Shown here in pieces: positions 27,270 to 36,151 of a DNA stretch of 64,000 bases. This DNA comes from Stenotrophomonas bentonitica (GTDB taxonomy: Bacteria > Pseudomonadota > Gammaproteobacteria > Xanthomonadales > Xanthomonadaceae): contig NZ_JAAZUH010000001.1 of assembly GCF_013185915.1 (NCBI RefSeq), positions 186,001 to 250,000 of the forward strand, in the 5' to 3' direction. The notes under the pieces were generated by a model. That model had not been told where the DNA came from, made no database searches, and saw nothing but the letters and a program-made list of their open reading frames with translations. Each line of letters begins with the position of its first letter. Positions within the stretch are counted from its first letter, which is position 1. Position numbers and translations under genes: made by a program.

Positions 27270-29228
27270 ATGAACGGCATGGCATGGAAGATGGTCGGCG
27301 CACTGGCGTTGGTCCCATTACAGGTCCTGGCGCAGGCCGCCGCCCAGGCGCCCACCCCCGTGCCCGCCATCGCCCCCACCTCCGCCCCGGCGTCCAACGA
27401 CACCCAGGCCAGCAACAATTTCAGCTTCGTCGCCTACCGCGCCGACTACGAAGTCCGCGCCGACGCCAGCAACGTGCAGACCGAGTCGTACGACATCCTG
27501 CTCAAGACCAAGGCGGCGGTGGAGCAGTTCAGCCAGGTGCGGCTGAGCTACAGCGAGAAGATGGAAACGCTGGAGGTGCTCTCGGCCTACACGCTCACCG
27601 CCGACGGCCAGCGCCGCGACGTGCCGGCCGACCGCATCTACACCCAGGAAAGCTATTCCAGCGCCGCGGCGGCGATGTACGCCGACCGCAAGGTGAAGGT
27701 GGTGGTGTTTCCCAACCTCGCCCCCGGCACGCGGGTGGTCTACCAGACCCGGCGCACCCAGAACGTGCCGTATTTCCCGGGCTACTTCAGCCTGTGGGAA
27801 ACCTTCAACGTGTTCCAGCAGTACGACGACGCGCAGGTGACGCTGACCGCACCGGCGTCGTTGCCGATGTACGTGCAGCAGCGCGGCGTGCAGGGCAGCC
27901 AGGCGCCGACCGTGCGCAACGGCCAGGCCCGCTGGACCTGGAAATACCGCCGCAGCGAACCGATGCCGGTGCAGAACTGGACCGCGCAGCCGTGGGAGTT
28001 CAGCCCGACCATCATGGCCAGCACCTACCGCGACTGGGCGCAGGTGGCCAGCGCCTACCAGCTCAAGGGCGGTGAGGCGGCCAAGGTGACCCCGGGCATC
28101 CAGGCGCTGGCCGACGAGGTCACCCGTGGCATTACTGATCGTCGCGAGCAGGCCGCCGCGTTGTACCGCTGGGTCTCGCAGAACATCCGCTACGTGGCGG
28201 TGTACCTGGGCAACGGCGGGCTGGAGCCGAACCCGGCGCAGAGCATCCTCGACAACCACTACGGCGACTGCAAGGACCACGTGGTGATCCTGGAAGCGCT
28301 GCTGGCCGCGCGCGAAATCGACAGCACCCCGGTGCTGATCGGCGCCGGCGGCGGGCCGACCCTGCCGGCGATTCCGATGCTGGGCCGGTTCAACCACGCC
28401 ATCACCTACGTACCCGAGTTCGACCTGTACCTGGATTCCACCAGCGCGTACGCGCGCTTCGGCCAGCTGCCCGACGCCGACCTGGGCGCACCGGTGCTGC
28501 ATACCCGCCAGGCCACCGTGGCGCGCACCCCGGACAACGATGCCGCGCGCAACGGTTCCGGCTTCGAGGTGACCTTCGAGTTCTCGCCCGGTGGCGACGT
28601 GCAGGGCCGCACCGTGCAGCAGCCGCGCGAAGTGAGCGAGATCGGCATGCGCGGCGCGTTCGCGCGGCTCAACGCGCAGAACCGGGCGCGGGTGGAGGAG
28701 TCGATCATGGCCTCGTCCGGCTTCGACGGCAGCGGCACTTTGACCCTGCTGGGCGACCCGCAGGACCTGACCCGTCCGTTCAACTACCGCTACGACTTCC
28801 ACGCCACCGACTACGTGGACTTCGGCGTGGTCGGCGGCATGGTGCTGCCGGACCCGCCCGGCGGCGAGTCGTTCCGCGACATCTACACCACCACCTCGGC
28901 GCCCGACAACGCGACCCCGTTCTACTGCAACGACAGCCTGCGCGAAGAGACCTACCGGCTGCAGTACCCGGCCGGGGTGCCGATCGTGGCGATGCCGCGC
29001 GACCTGGACTTCCACAACGCCGCCGGTGAGTACCAGCTGCAGTGGCGTCGCGAAGGGCAGGCCATCGTGGCCCGGCACCGCCTGCACCAGCGGGCGGTGC
29101 GTGGCGCGGACGCGCTGTGCCAGCCGGGCGACTATGCTGCGTTCCGCGAGCTGTACCAGCAGGTGCGGCGCGGTTTCCGCGGCCAGGTCGTGTACGGTGA
29201 CCTCCGCACCGTGCAGTCGGTGCCCTGA
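27270..29228 (+). CDS. secreted DUF3857/transglutaminase-like protein
   Basis: This 652-aa protein has a Sec signal peptide (ALALVPLQVLAQAAAQ). A DUF3857 domain (about 50-220) is followed by a transglutaminase-like core with the catalytic Cys in HYGDCKDHVVILEALLAA. A likely His/Asp pair is in GRFNHAITYVPEFDLYLDST. The C-terminal third is beta-rich without motifs I know. Such proteins are periplasmic or exported and of unknown substrate in this group. An AAAGGA site precedes the ATG. It is followed 64 bp later by lolA. Confidence 0.87.
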   Translation: MNGMAWKMVGALALVPLQVLAQAAAQAPTPVPAIAPTSAPASNDTQASNNFSFVAYRADYEVRADASNVQTESYDILLKTKAAVEQFSQVRLSYSEKMETLEVLSAYTLTADGQRRDVPADRIYTQESYSSAAAAMYADRKVKVVVFPNLAPGTRVVYQTRRTQNVPYFPGYFSLWETFNVFQQYDDAQVTLTAPASLPMYVQQRGVQGSQAPTVRNGQARWTWKYRRSEPMPVQNWTAQPWEFSPTIMASTYRDWAQVASAYQLKGGEAAKVTPGIQALADEVTRGITDRREQAAALYRWVSQNIRYVAVYLGNGGLEPNPAQSILDNHYGDCKDHVVILEALLAAREIDSTPVLIGAGGGPTLPAIPMLGRFNHAITYVPEFDLYLDSTSAYARFGQLPDADLGAPVLHTRQATVARTPDNDAARNGSGFEVTFEFSPGGDVQGRTVQQPREVSEIGMRGAFARLNAQNRARVEESIMASSGFDGSGTLTLLGDPQDLTRPFNYRYDFHATDYVDFGVVGGMVLPDPPGGESFRDIYTTTSAPDNATPFYCNDSLREETYRLQYPAGVPIVAMPRDLDFHNAAGEYQLQWRREGQAIVARHRLHQRAVRGADALCQPGDYAAFRELYQQVRRGFRGQVVYGDLRTVQSVP

Positions 29229-29292
29229 TCCCCCATTCAGGATGCTCCGGGCACACTGCCGGACATCCTCCAAATCTTGCCTGGATACCTGC

Positions 29293-29931
29293 ATGAACAG
29301 CACCTTCCGCCGCTCCCTCGTCGCCGCCACGCTGCTGGTTGCCAGCGTCGGCTCGGCTACCGCCTGGGCCGGTGCCCGCGATGAACTGAACAAGTTCACC
29401 AAGGATCTGAAAGGCCTGACCGGGGACTTCAGCCAGCAGGTGATCGACAGCAAGGGCAAGGTCAAGGAATCCACCAGCGGCACCCTGGCGCTGTCGGCGC
29501 CGCGCCAGTTCCGTTGGGAGTACCTCAAGCCGCACGAGCAGCTGATCGTGGCCGACGGCAAGAACGTGTGGGTGTACGAGAAGGACCTGGAGCAGGCGAC
29601 CAAGCGTGCGCAGGGTGCCGAAGAGCAGAACAGCCCGCTGACCGCGCTGATCAATCCCAAGCTGCTGGACCAGCAGTACGACGTGAGCGAGGAAGCGGCG
29701 CCGCGCGATGGCCTGCAATGGCTGTCGCTGAGCCCGAAGCGCGAGACCGAGACCTCGTTCCAGTACGCCGCGCTGGGCTTCAACGCCCAGGGCCTGGCGC
29801 GCATGGAAGTGACCGATGCGGTCAACCAGCGCACGGTGATCAACTTCAGCGGCTGGAAGCGCAATCCGGCGTTCAAGCCGGGCACCTTCACCTTCACGCC
29901 GCCGAAGGGCACCGACGTCATCGGGAATTGA
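29293..29931 (+). CDS. lolA: outer-membrane lipoprotein carrier LolA
   Basis: LolA (212 aa) carries lipoproteins across the periplasm from LolCDE to LolB. A Sec signal peptide (ATLLVASVGSATAWA) leads to the LolA core. That core includes LKGLTGDFSQQVIDSKGKV, GTLALSAPRQFRWEYLKPHE and DGKNVWVYEKDLEQAT. The ATG at 29293 gives the usual length. It lies before rarA in the conserved lolA-rarA order. Confidence 0.96.
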   Translation: MNSTFRRSLVAATLLVASVGSATAWAGARDELNKFTKDLKGLTGDFSQQVIDSKGKVKESTSGTLALSAPRQFRWEYLKPHEQLIVADGKNVWVYEKDLEQATKRAQGAEEQNSPLTALINPKLLDQQYDVSEEAAPRDGLQWLSLSPKRETETSFQYAALGFNAQGLARMEVTDAVNQRTVINFSGWKRNPAFKPGTFTFTPPKGTDVIGN

Positions 29932-29949
29932 TCGCCATACAATAGCGGC

Positions 29950-31311
29950 GTGGCCAGACTCCGAACGACATCCCCAGGCCCCGATCTGCTGAGCGTGGAT
30001 CGGGACAACATGCGCCCGCTTGCCGAGCGGATGCGCCCGCAGACCCTTGATGAAATGGTCGGGCAGAAGCGCCTGCTCGCGCCGGGCAGTGCGCTGCGCC
30101 GCGCGGTCGAGTCCGGGCACGTGCACTCGATGATCCTGTGGGGGCCGCCTGGTTGCGGCAAGACCACGCTGTCGCTGCTGCTGGCCCACTACGCCGATGC
30201 CGAGTTCCGTGCGATCTCGGCGGTGCTGTCGGGCCTGCCCGAAGTGCGCGTGGTGCTGGCCGAAGCGGCGCAGCGCTTCGCCGAAGGCCGGCGCACGGTG
30301 CTGTTCGTCGACGAAGTGCACCGCTTCAACAAGGCCCAGCAGGACGCGTTCCTGCCGCATATCGAGCGCGGCACCATCGTGTTCGTCGGCGCCACCACCG
30401 AAAATCCCTCGTTCGAACTGAACTCCGCGCTGCTCTCGCGCTGCCGCGTGCACGTGCTGGAAGCGGTGTCGCCGGCCGACATCGTCGAAGCACTGGAGCG
30501 GGCGCTGCACGACAGCGAACGCGGCTTGGGCAGCGAAGCGCTGCAGGTCACGCCCGAGGCGCTGCTGGAAATCGCAACCGCCGCCGATGGCGATGTGCGG
30601 CGTGGCCTGACCCTGCTGGAGATCGCGGCCGAACTGGCCGGCGGCGAAGGCGGGCGGATCAGCCCGGAGATGCTGGTCCAGGTGCTGGCCGACCGCACCC
30701 GTCGCTTCGACAAGGGCGGCGAGCAGTTCTACGACCAGATCTCGGCCCTGCACAAGTCGGTGCGCAGCTCCAATCCCGACGCGGCGCTGTACTGGCTCAC
30801 GCGCATGCTGGATGGCGGTTGCGACCCCTCCTATCTGGCCCGGCGGCTGACCCGGATGGCGATCGAGGACATCGGCCTGGCCGATCCGCGCGCGCAGTCG
30901 ATGGCGCTGGAGGCCTGGGACATCTACGAGCGGCTGGGCAGCCCGGAAGGCGAACTGGCATTCGCGCAGCTGGTGCTTTACCTGGCCAGCACCGCCAAGT
31001 CGAACGCCGGCTATGCGGCCTTCAACCTGGCAAAGAAGGAAGTCCGCGAGACCGGCACCCAGGAGGTGCCGCTGCACCTGCGCAATGCGCCGACCAAGCT
31101 GATGAAAGAGCTGGGATACGGTGCGACCTACCAGTACGATCACGACGCCGACGGCGGCATCGCGCTGGACCAGACCGGGTTCCCGGATGCCATGGGCGAG
31201 CGCGTGTACTACCAGCCGGTGGCGCGCGGGCTGGAAATCAAACTCAAGGAAAAGCTGGACCGCCTGCGCGCCGAGCGCGAGCAGGCCCGGGCACGCAAGG
31301 GGCAGGGTTGA
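29950..31311 (+). CDS. rarA: replication-associated recombination protein RarA
   Basis: RarA/MgsA (453 aa) is a clamp-loader-like AAA+ ATPase acting at stalled replication forks. Walker A is WGPPGCGKTTLS, Walker B is VLFVDEVHRFNKAQQD, and sensor 1 is FVGATTENPSFELNSALLSR. The C-terminal tetramerisation region (DPSYLARRLTRMAIEDIGLA) is family-typical. It starts at a GTG at 29950 and its TGA overlaps the crcB ATG. Confidence 0.96.
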   Translation: MARLRTTSPGPDLLSVDRDNMRPLAERMRPQTLDEMVGQKRLLAPGSALRRAVESGHVHSMILWGPPGCGKTTLSLLLAHYADAEFRAISAVLSGLPEVRVVLAEAAQRFAEGRRTVLFVDEVHRFNKAQQDAFLPHIERGTIVFVGATTENPSFELNSALLSRCRVHVLEAVSPADIVEALERALHDSERGLGSEALQVTPEALLEIATAADGDVRRGLTLLEIAAELAGGEGGRISPEMLVQVLADRTRRFDKGGEQFYDQISALHKSVRSSNPDAALYWLTRMLDGGCDPSYLARRLTRMAIEDIGLADPRAQSMALEAWDIYERLGSPEGELAFAQLVLYLASTAKSNAGYAAFNLAKKEVRETGTQEVPLHLRNAPTKLMKELGYGATYQYDHDADGGIALDQTGFPDAMGERVYYQPVARGLEIKLKEKLDRLRAEREQARARKGQG

Positions 31312-31715
31312 TGGGCGGATTCGGAACGTGGTGGCAGCAGCTCGGGCTGGTGATGATCGGCGGGGCGTTGGGCTCCGCGCTGCGTTTCGTGATCGGCGAT
31401 GCGATGTGGCGGCAGTTCGGCAGCAGCTTTCCGTGGGGCACGCTCACCGCGAACCTGGTGGGTGCGTTCGCGATCGGCTACGTCGCGGTGTGGCTGCAGA
31501 CCCGGGGCAGTGCGGCGGTGTATTGGCGGGCGTTTGCGGTGGTCGGGATCATCGGTGGGCTGACCACGTTTTCTTCGATGATGCTGGAAGCGGTGCTGCT
31601 GGTGCGGGGTGGGAAGGGGTGGGTGATGCCTACCTATATCGGGATCAGTCTGGTGGCTGGATTTGCCCTGGTGTGGTTGGGGGGCCGGTTGGCCGAGGCG
31701 TCTGTCGCGCGGTGA
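31311..31715 (+). CDS. crcB: fluoride exporter CrcB/Fluc
   Basis: CrcB (134 aa) is a dual-topology fluoride channel in the inner membrane. Four hydrophobic helices and the motifs GGALGSALRF, WGTLTANLVGAFAIG and GGLTTFSSMMLE are diagnostic. The last includes the Thr-Phe-Ser region of the fluoride path. The ATG at 31311 shares a base with the rarA stop. I found no fluoride riboswitch, so expression probably depends on the lolA-rarA transcript. Confidence 0.95.
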   Translation: MGGFGTWWQQLGLVMIGGALGSALRFVIGDAMWRQFGSSFPWGTLTANLVGAFAIGYVAVWLQTRGSAAVYWRAFAVVGIIGGLTTFSSMMLEAVLLVRGGKGWVMPTYIGISLVAGFALVWLGGRLAEASVAR

Positions 31716-31727
31716 TGGGATCCTGCG

Positions 31728-31751
31728 GAGCCAGGCAGGGCCTGGCTCTAC
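31728..31751 (-). repeat. SMAG/REP element
   Basis: On the minus strand GTAG precedes a GAGCCAGGC-CCT-GCCTGGCTC hairpin. It lies 13 bp after the crcB stop and probably helps to end the lolA-rarA-crcB transcript. Confidence 0.85.
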
Positions 31752-31852
31752 CGGCGGAGGCACGTGATGTTCAAATTCGGCGGTTTTTGCTGGATTTCCG
31801 TGCTTTATCACGATATTGTTTCGCCCCCGTTCGTGCCGCCACCGCCCCTGTC

Positions 31853-32125
31853 ATGCGTGATGAAGAAGATCCCGGCACCCTGGAACTGATGCTGCCGCGC
31901 AAGCGCGGGCGTCCGCCCACGTTCGGCTACGCGATGACCGATGCGCAGCGTGCGGCGCGCTACCGTGCGCGCCGGGCCGGGCAGGCCGACCACGCCGATG
32001 TGCGCACCTGCAGCGACATGGTGCTGCTGGACAAGATCCGTGCCTCGATCACCGCCAAGGACGCCGAACTCACGGGGTTCCTGGTGCACGTGCTGTGGCA
32101 GCGCTATCCGCTGCAGTTGAAGTAA
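31853..32125 (+). CDS. small basic protein with AT-hook-like motif
   Basis: This 90-aa protein is of a type common as uncharacterised small proteins in proteobacteria. It has an acidic start and then PRKRGRPPTFGYAMTDAQRA followed by ARYRARRAG, ending in a helical segment. KRGRPP resembles an AT-hook minor-groove binder, so DNA or RNA binding is possible. The upstream region is AT-rich and could hold a promoter. Its last 56 bp overlap the end of the convergent hybrid kinase gene. Function unknown. Confidence 0.65.
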   Translation: MRDEEDPGTLELMLPRKRGRPPTFGYAMTDAQRAARYRARRAGQADHADVRTCSDMVLLDKIRASITAKDAELTGFLVHVLWQRYPLQLK

Positions 32126-34421
32126 GCGCGGCACGCACCAGTTCGGCCACGGCCGGGCGCAGGTAGCCCAGCAGCCGCTCGGCGTCGACCCAGCCGGTGG
32201 CATCGTCCAGGTCCAGTTCGTGCAGGTCGTCGGCAATGGACGCCAGAGCCGACTGCCCGAGCATGCGCAGCACCCCGGACAGGCGGTGCGCGTGGTGGCG
32301 AAAGCGCTTGTCGGCCTGCTGGCGCAGGGCATCGTTCAGGCCCATCAGCTCGTCCTGCAGCGACTGCAGGAACCTGTCCCAGAAGGACTCGGTAGGCAGC
32401 GTCGTGGTCGTGTGCAGGTCGCCCACCGCCTGCGCATCGCCCAGCTGCAGCACCTCCAACAATCGGGCCACCTCCAGCGGTTTGCACAGCACCGCGTCCA
32501 TGCCACAGCTGCGGCAGCGCTCCTCGTGCCCGGCCGAGTCGTTGGCCGAGACCGCCACCAGCACCGCCGGGATGCGCGCATGGCAGCGTTCAAGGTCGCG
32601 CAGCTGCGCCGCCAGCTCGTAGCCACTCATGTCGTCCAGCACGCAGTCCAGCAGCACGATCCCGCACGGTTCGGTGGCCTGGCTGCGCAGCGCGCTGGCG
32701 CCGTCGCCGCAGGCGATCACCGAGGCGCCCAGCACTTCGAGCTGGCGGGCTACCACGGTGCGGTTGAGCGCGTGGTCCTCGACCAGCAACAGGGTGCGCC
32801 CGGCCAGCGGCTGCGCGCTCGTGCCCTGGCCGCCGCCTTCGACCACCGCCGGCAACCGCACCTCGAAGCAGCTGCCTTCGCCCGGCGCGCTGTACAGCCG
32901 CAGCTGGCCGCCCATGCCGCGCACCAGGTCCCGGCAGATCGACAGCCCGAGACCGGCGCCGCCCAGTTCGCGTGAGTGGCGGGCATGCGCCTGCGAAAAC
33001 GGCTTGAACACGGCCTCGTGCTGGTTGGCCGGAATGCCGATGCCAGTGTCGCGCACCGCCAGGGTCAGCTGCACGCTGTCGTCGCGCGCCTGCAGCGCCA
33101 GGGTGACTTCCACTTCACCCACCTCGGTGAACTTCACCGCATTGCCGAGCAGGTTGCTGAGCACCTGGCGCAGCGCATCGCCATCGATCCAGATGCGCGG
33201 CAGCGGCTCGGTGTGCTGCAGCAGCACCAGAGTGAGCGCCTTGGCGTCGGCCGCCGGGCGAGCCACGGCCATGCACTCGCGGGCCAGCTGGCGCAGGTCC
33301 TGCCAGCCGGGGATGGGCAGGTACTCGCCACTGGCCACGCGCTCGTAGTCCAGTGCATGGCCCAGCAGGTGGCGCAGGCTGACCCCGGCCGAGCGCGCGG
33401 CGTTGACCAGCTGGCGTTGGCCGTGGTCCAGCGCCGACTGGTGCAGCAGGTCGACCGAGGTCACCAGGGCCTGCGCGGCATTGCGCACCTCATGGCTCAT
33501 GGTGGCGAGGAAGCGCGCCTGCTGGCGCTCGCTGCGTCGTGCCGATTGCCGCGCCCGGTACATCCACCCGCCGCCGCCCAGCAGCAGCACCACGGTCAGG
33601 CCCATCGCCAGCAGCTCCCACTGGAAGTGCCGGGACATCACCTGCAGCGACGGCCCGCTCAGGTAGGTCGCCTTGGTCCAGCGCTGCATCAGCAGGGCAT
33701 GCTCATGCGGGCTGATGGAGCGCATCGCCTGGTGGATCTGGTCGAGCATCGGGCGGTCGCGATGCCGCACCACCAGGTGCAGGGTGCCCGGCAGGCTGGA
33801 CGGACCCCCATGCAGCAGCAGGCTGTCGCCGAACTCGCGGCGCACCGCCGGACGCATCGCCACGTCCAGCTCCATCGCCACATCCACCACGCCGGCTTCC
33901 ACGGCGGCCAGCGTTTCGCGCAGGGTGGGCAGGCCGACCACCTGCAGGTGCGGGTGGTAGGCGGCCAGCCATTCGGAGAGACGGCTGCCCCGTATCACCG
34001 CCACCCGGCGCAGGTGCGCGAACTCGGGTGGTTGCGCGTGGATGTGGCGGCTGGCGAGCAGGGTCTGGCCCCGGTAGTACGCGGGCGATGCGGCCAGCGC
34101 CGTGCAGGGTGCATTGTCCAGCGGGCCCAGCAGCAGCATCAGGTCGGCACGTCCATCGCAGATCGCCTGCAATGCGGCGGTGGTCGACTCCACCGGCTGC
34201 TCCTGGAAGCGCATGCCGGTCTGCTCCGAGACCAGTTGCGCGTAGCCACTGATCAGGTTGGCGTCGCGCATGGCGCGGTTGTCGGCGGCCAGCAGCCGGT
34301 GCTGGGTGGGGTCGGTGGCCACCCGCACCAGGCGCGGTTCCGGCTGCGCGAAGGCCACCGGCAACAGGGCAACGGCCAGCACCCCGGCCAGGGTGCCGGC
34401 GGCCATGCGGTTGGCGCTCAC
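32070..34421 (-). CDS. BvgS-like hybrid sensor histidine kinase
   Basis: This 783-aa unorthodox kinase has a signal-anchor (AGVLAVALLPVAFAQ) and a periplasmic solute-binding (SBP_bac_3/BvgS-type) domain (about 25-260). A membrane helix (LLAMGLTVVLLLGGGGWMY) follows. HisKA has ATMSHEVRNAAQALV and HATPase has GNAVKFTEVGEV and DTGIGIP. The receiver has LLVEDHALNRTVVARQL and the acceptor in VLLDCVLDDMSGYEL. The C-terminal Hpt domain has RHHAHRLSGVLRMLG. A full His-Asp-His relay is therefore present. A GTG at 34421 overlaps the regulator stop (GTGA), so it was preferred to the ATG at 34406. The partner is the NarL-type regulator just upstream. Confidence 0.9.
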   Translation of the reverse strand: MSANRMAAGTLAGVLAVALLPVAFAQPEPRLVRVATDPTQHRLLAADNRAMRDANLISGYAQLVSEQTGMRFQEQPVESTTAALQAICDGRADLMLLLGPLDNAPCTALAASPAYYRGQTLLASRHIHAQPPEFAHLRRVAVIRGSRLSEWLAAYHPHLQVVGLPTLRETLAAVEAGVVDVAMELDVAMRPAVRREFGDSLLLHGGPSSLPGTLHLVVRHRDRPMLDQIHQAMRSISPHEHALLMQRWTKATYLSGPSLQVMSRHFQWELLAMGLTVVLLLGGGGWMYRARQSARRSERQQARFLATMSHEVRNAAQALVTSVDLLHQSALDHGQRQLVNAARSAGVSLRHLLGHALDYERVASGEYLPIPGWQDLRQLARECMAVARPAADAKALTLVLLQHTEPLPRIWIDGDALRQVLSNLLGNAVKFTEVGEVEVTLALQARDDSVQLTLAVRDTGIGIPANQHEAVFKPFSQAHARHSRELGGAGLGLSICRDLVRGMGGQLRLYSAPGEGSCFEVRLPAVVEGGGQGTSAQPLAGRTLLLVEDHALNRTVVARQLEVLGASVIACGDGASALRSQATEPCGIVLLDCVLDDMSGYELAAQLRDLERCHARIPAVLVAVSANDSAGHEERCRSCGMDAVLCKPLEVARLLEVLQLGDAQAVGDLHTTTTLPTESFWDRFLQSLQDELMGLNDALRQQADKRFRHHAHRLSGVLRMLGQSALASIADDLHELDLDDATGWVDAERLLGYLRPAVAELVRAALTSTAADSAATARAPGTP

Positions 34422-35020
34422 CACACCGCCAGCTGGTGGCGCAGGGTGAACAGGTCGCGGTCGGTGCGCAGGCCGAGTTTGCGGAAGGCCGCATGCTTCT
34501 GGGTGCTGATGGTCTTGATGCTGCGGTGGCGCTGCTGCGCGATGTCGGTGACGGTCATGCCGCTCAGGCACAGCTGCAGCACTTCGCGCTCCGCCTGGGA
34601 GAGCCGGTGCTCGGCGTGCTCGTCGCGGTAGTTGACCGGCACATGGTCATGGCCGGCGGCCACCCGGAGGATCGCCCGGGCCAGCTCATCCAGCGTTTCG
34701 CCCTTGGAGATCACGCCCGCCGCACCGGCCGCCAGCGTGTTGGAGATCATCACGTGATGCACGTTGGCCGAGAACATCAGCACCCGCACCCGGGGAAAGC
34801 GGCGCCGCAGCATGCGCAGCAGTTCCATGCCCTGCAGGTCGCCTTCGGCCAGCGTGTAATCGACTATCGCCACGTCGACCAGATGATGCAGCAGCGTGGT
34901 GACCAGGGCACGCGTGCCCGCATGGTTGCCGACCACGTGGAAGCGCGGGTCCTGGGAGAGATGGACGTAACTGCCTTGGCGTACCACGTCGTGATCATCG
35001 AGCAGGGCGATGTTCACCAC
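34418..35020 (-). CDS. NarL/FixJ-family response regulator
   Basis: This response regulator of about 200 aa has a receiver (NIALLDDHDVVRQGSYV, acceptor Asp in VDVAIVDYTLAEGDLQGMEL, Lys in GVISKGETLDE). Its C-terminal LuxR-type HTH is LSQAEREVLQLCLSGMTVTD, then IAQQRHRSIKTISTQK. The start is unclear. GTG codons at 35020 and 35017 place the receiver at the N-terminus, while the frame also opens at a GTG at 35077. It overlaps the hybrid kinase by 4 bp and is the likely output of the relay, similar in layout to EvgA/EvgS and BvgA/BvgS. Target genes are unknown. Confidence 0.87.
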   Translation of the reverse strand: MVNIALLDDHDVVRQGSYVHLSQDPRFHVVGNHAGTRALVTTLLHHLVDVAIVDYTLAEGDLQGMELLRMLRRRFPRVRVLMFSANVHHVMISNTLAAGAAGVISKGETLDELARAILRVAAGHDHVPVNYRDEHAEHRLSQAEREVLQLCLSGMTVTDIAQQRHRSIKTISTQKHAAFRKLGLRTDRDLFTLRHQLAVW

Positions 35021-35230
35021 GCTGGGTAGCAGGGGTCCGTACACGGGGCCGGGATAGCGTCGAGACAATGGAGGCACGCAATCGTGGGATTTGCGCCATT
35101 CTTACTGCTTCACCGTGCTGGGTAGATACTCTGATGTCAGATTAGGACTACTCCTATGCCCGGTACGAGAGCTGCGTCACTTTCTGCGCGCATCCGAACG
35201 CACCATTCCGAATCCTGCAGCGAAATGTGA

Positions 35231-36112
35231 TCAGCGGCGCTCGCGGTCGAGCAGGCGCGCGAACTGTGACGCCAGTTCCACCACCAGCGCATCGGCGGTG
35301 GGGCGGTGCAGCATCGCGATCTCGATGCTGTCGATCGGTGTCAGTCCCTGCTTCGCAGTGAGCACGCGATGCTCACGGGTCACTGCGCGCGCCGGCAGCA
35401 GGCTGATGCCCATGCCGTCGGCCACCGCACCCTGGATGCCACCGAGGCTGGAACTGGTGAAGCCGATCCGCCAGCGCCGGCCCAGGCCTTCCACCGCCGC
35501 GATCAGCTCGTCGCGGTACAGCCCGCGCGGTGGAAAGGTCACCAGCGGAATCGGATCGAGGGTGATGCAGGGGCTGCGCGCACTGTCCACCCAGCGCATC
35601 GGTTCGGCCCAGCACGCCATGGCCTGGCGGCTGTTGCGGCGCTGCTTGACCAGCACCAGGTCCAGTTCGCCGTGGTCGTACGCCGCAGCAAGGTCGCGAC
35701 TGAGCCCGCTGGTGACTTCCAGCTTCACCTGCGGGTGGCGGCGGGTGAAGCGACCGAGCAGGGCGGTGGTGCGCGGGTTGACGAAGTCCTCCGGCACGCC
35801 CAGTCGCACCGTTACCGCCACCGTGGCGCCGGCCAAGGCTTCGCCCATCTGGTCGTTCAGCGCCAGCATCTGGCGGGCGATGCCCAGCAACGAATGGCCG
35901 GCATCGGTGGGGTGTACGTCGCGGTTGCCGCGCACCAGCAGCGGGTGGCCGGCCAGCTGTTCCAGGCGTCGGATCTTCTGGCTGACCGTGGACTGGGTGG
36001 AATGCAGGCGTGCGGCGGCGGTGGTGAAGCTGCCACAGTCGGCGACCATGACCATCGCGCGCAGCAGGTCGAGCTCGAACAGGGTGCGATGCGACGTGGC
36101 ATTGGCGGGCAT
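35231..36112 (-). CDS. LysR-family transcriptional regulator
   Basis: This 293-aa LysR regulator has the winged HTH at 12-70 (DCGSFTTAAARLHSTQSTVS, then QKIRRLEQLAGHPLLVRGN). A periplasmic-binding-like effector domain follows, with EDFVNPRTTALLGRF and GMGISLLPARAV. No divergently oriented target gene is adjacent: on its 5' side is the same-strand WYL regulator gene, 39 bp away, so the target is not obvious. Family members usually activate in response to a small effector. Confidence 0.92.
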   Translation of the reverse strand: MPANATSHRTLFELDLLRAMVMVADCGSFTTAAARLHSTQSTVSQKIRRLEQLAGHPLLVRGNRDVHPTDAGHSLLGIARQMLALNDQMGEALAGATVAVTVRLGVPEDFVNPRTTALLGRFTRRHPQVKLEVTSGLSRDLAAAYDHGELDLVLVKQRRNSRQAMACWAEPMRWVDSARSPCITLDPIPLVTFPPRGLYRDELIAAVEGLGRRWRIGFTSSSLGGIQGAVADGMGISLLPARAVTREHRVLTAKQGLTPIDSIEIAMLHRPTADALVVELASQFARLLDRERR

Positions 36113-36151
36113 GGTGCTATCCAGAAAACGAATGCAGAGGGTGCAGCATAG

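Noticed and set aside
31250..31311. Fluoride riboswitch before crcB
   Set aside because: crcB overlaps the rarA stop codon and no GGNGAUGGNGUUC-like aptamer pattern is visible upstream.
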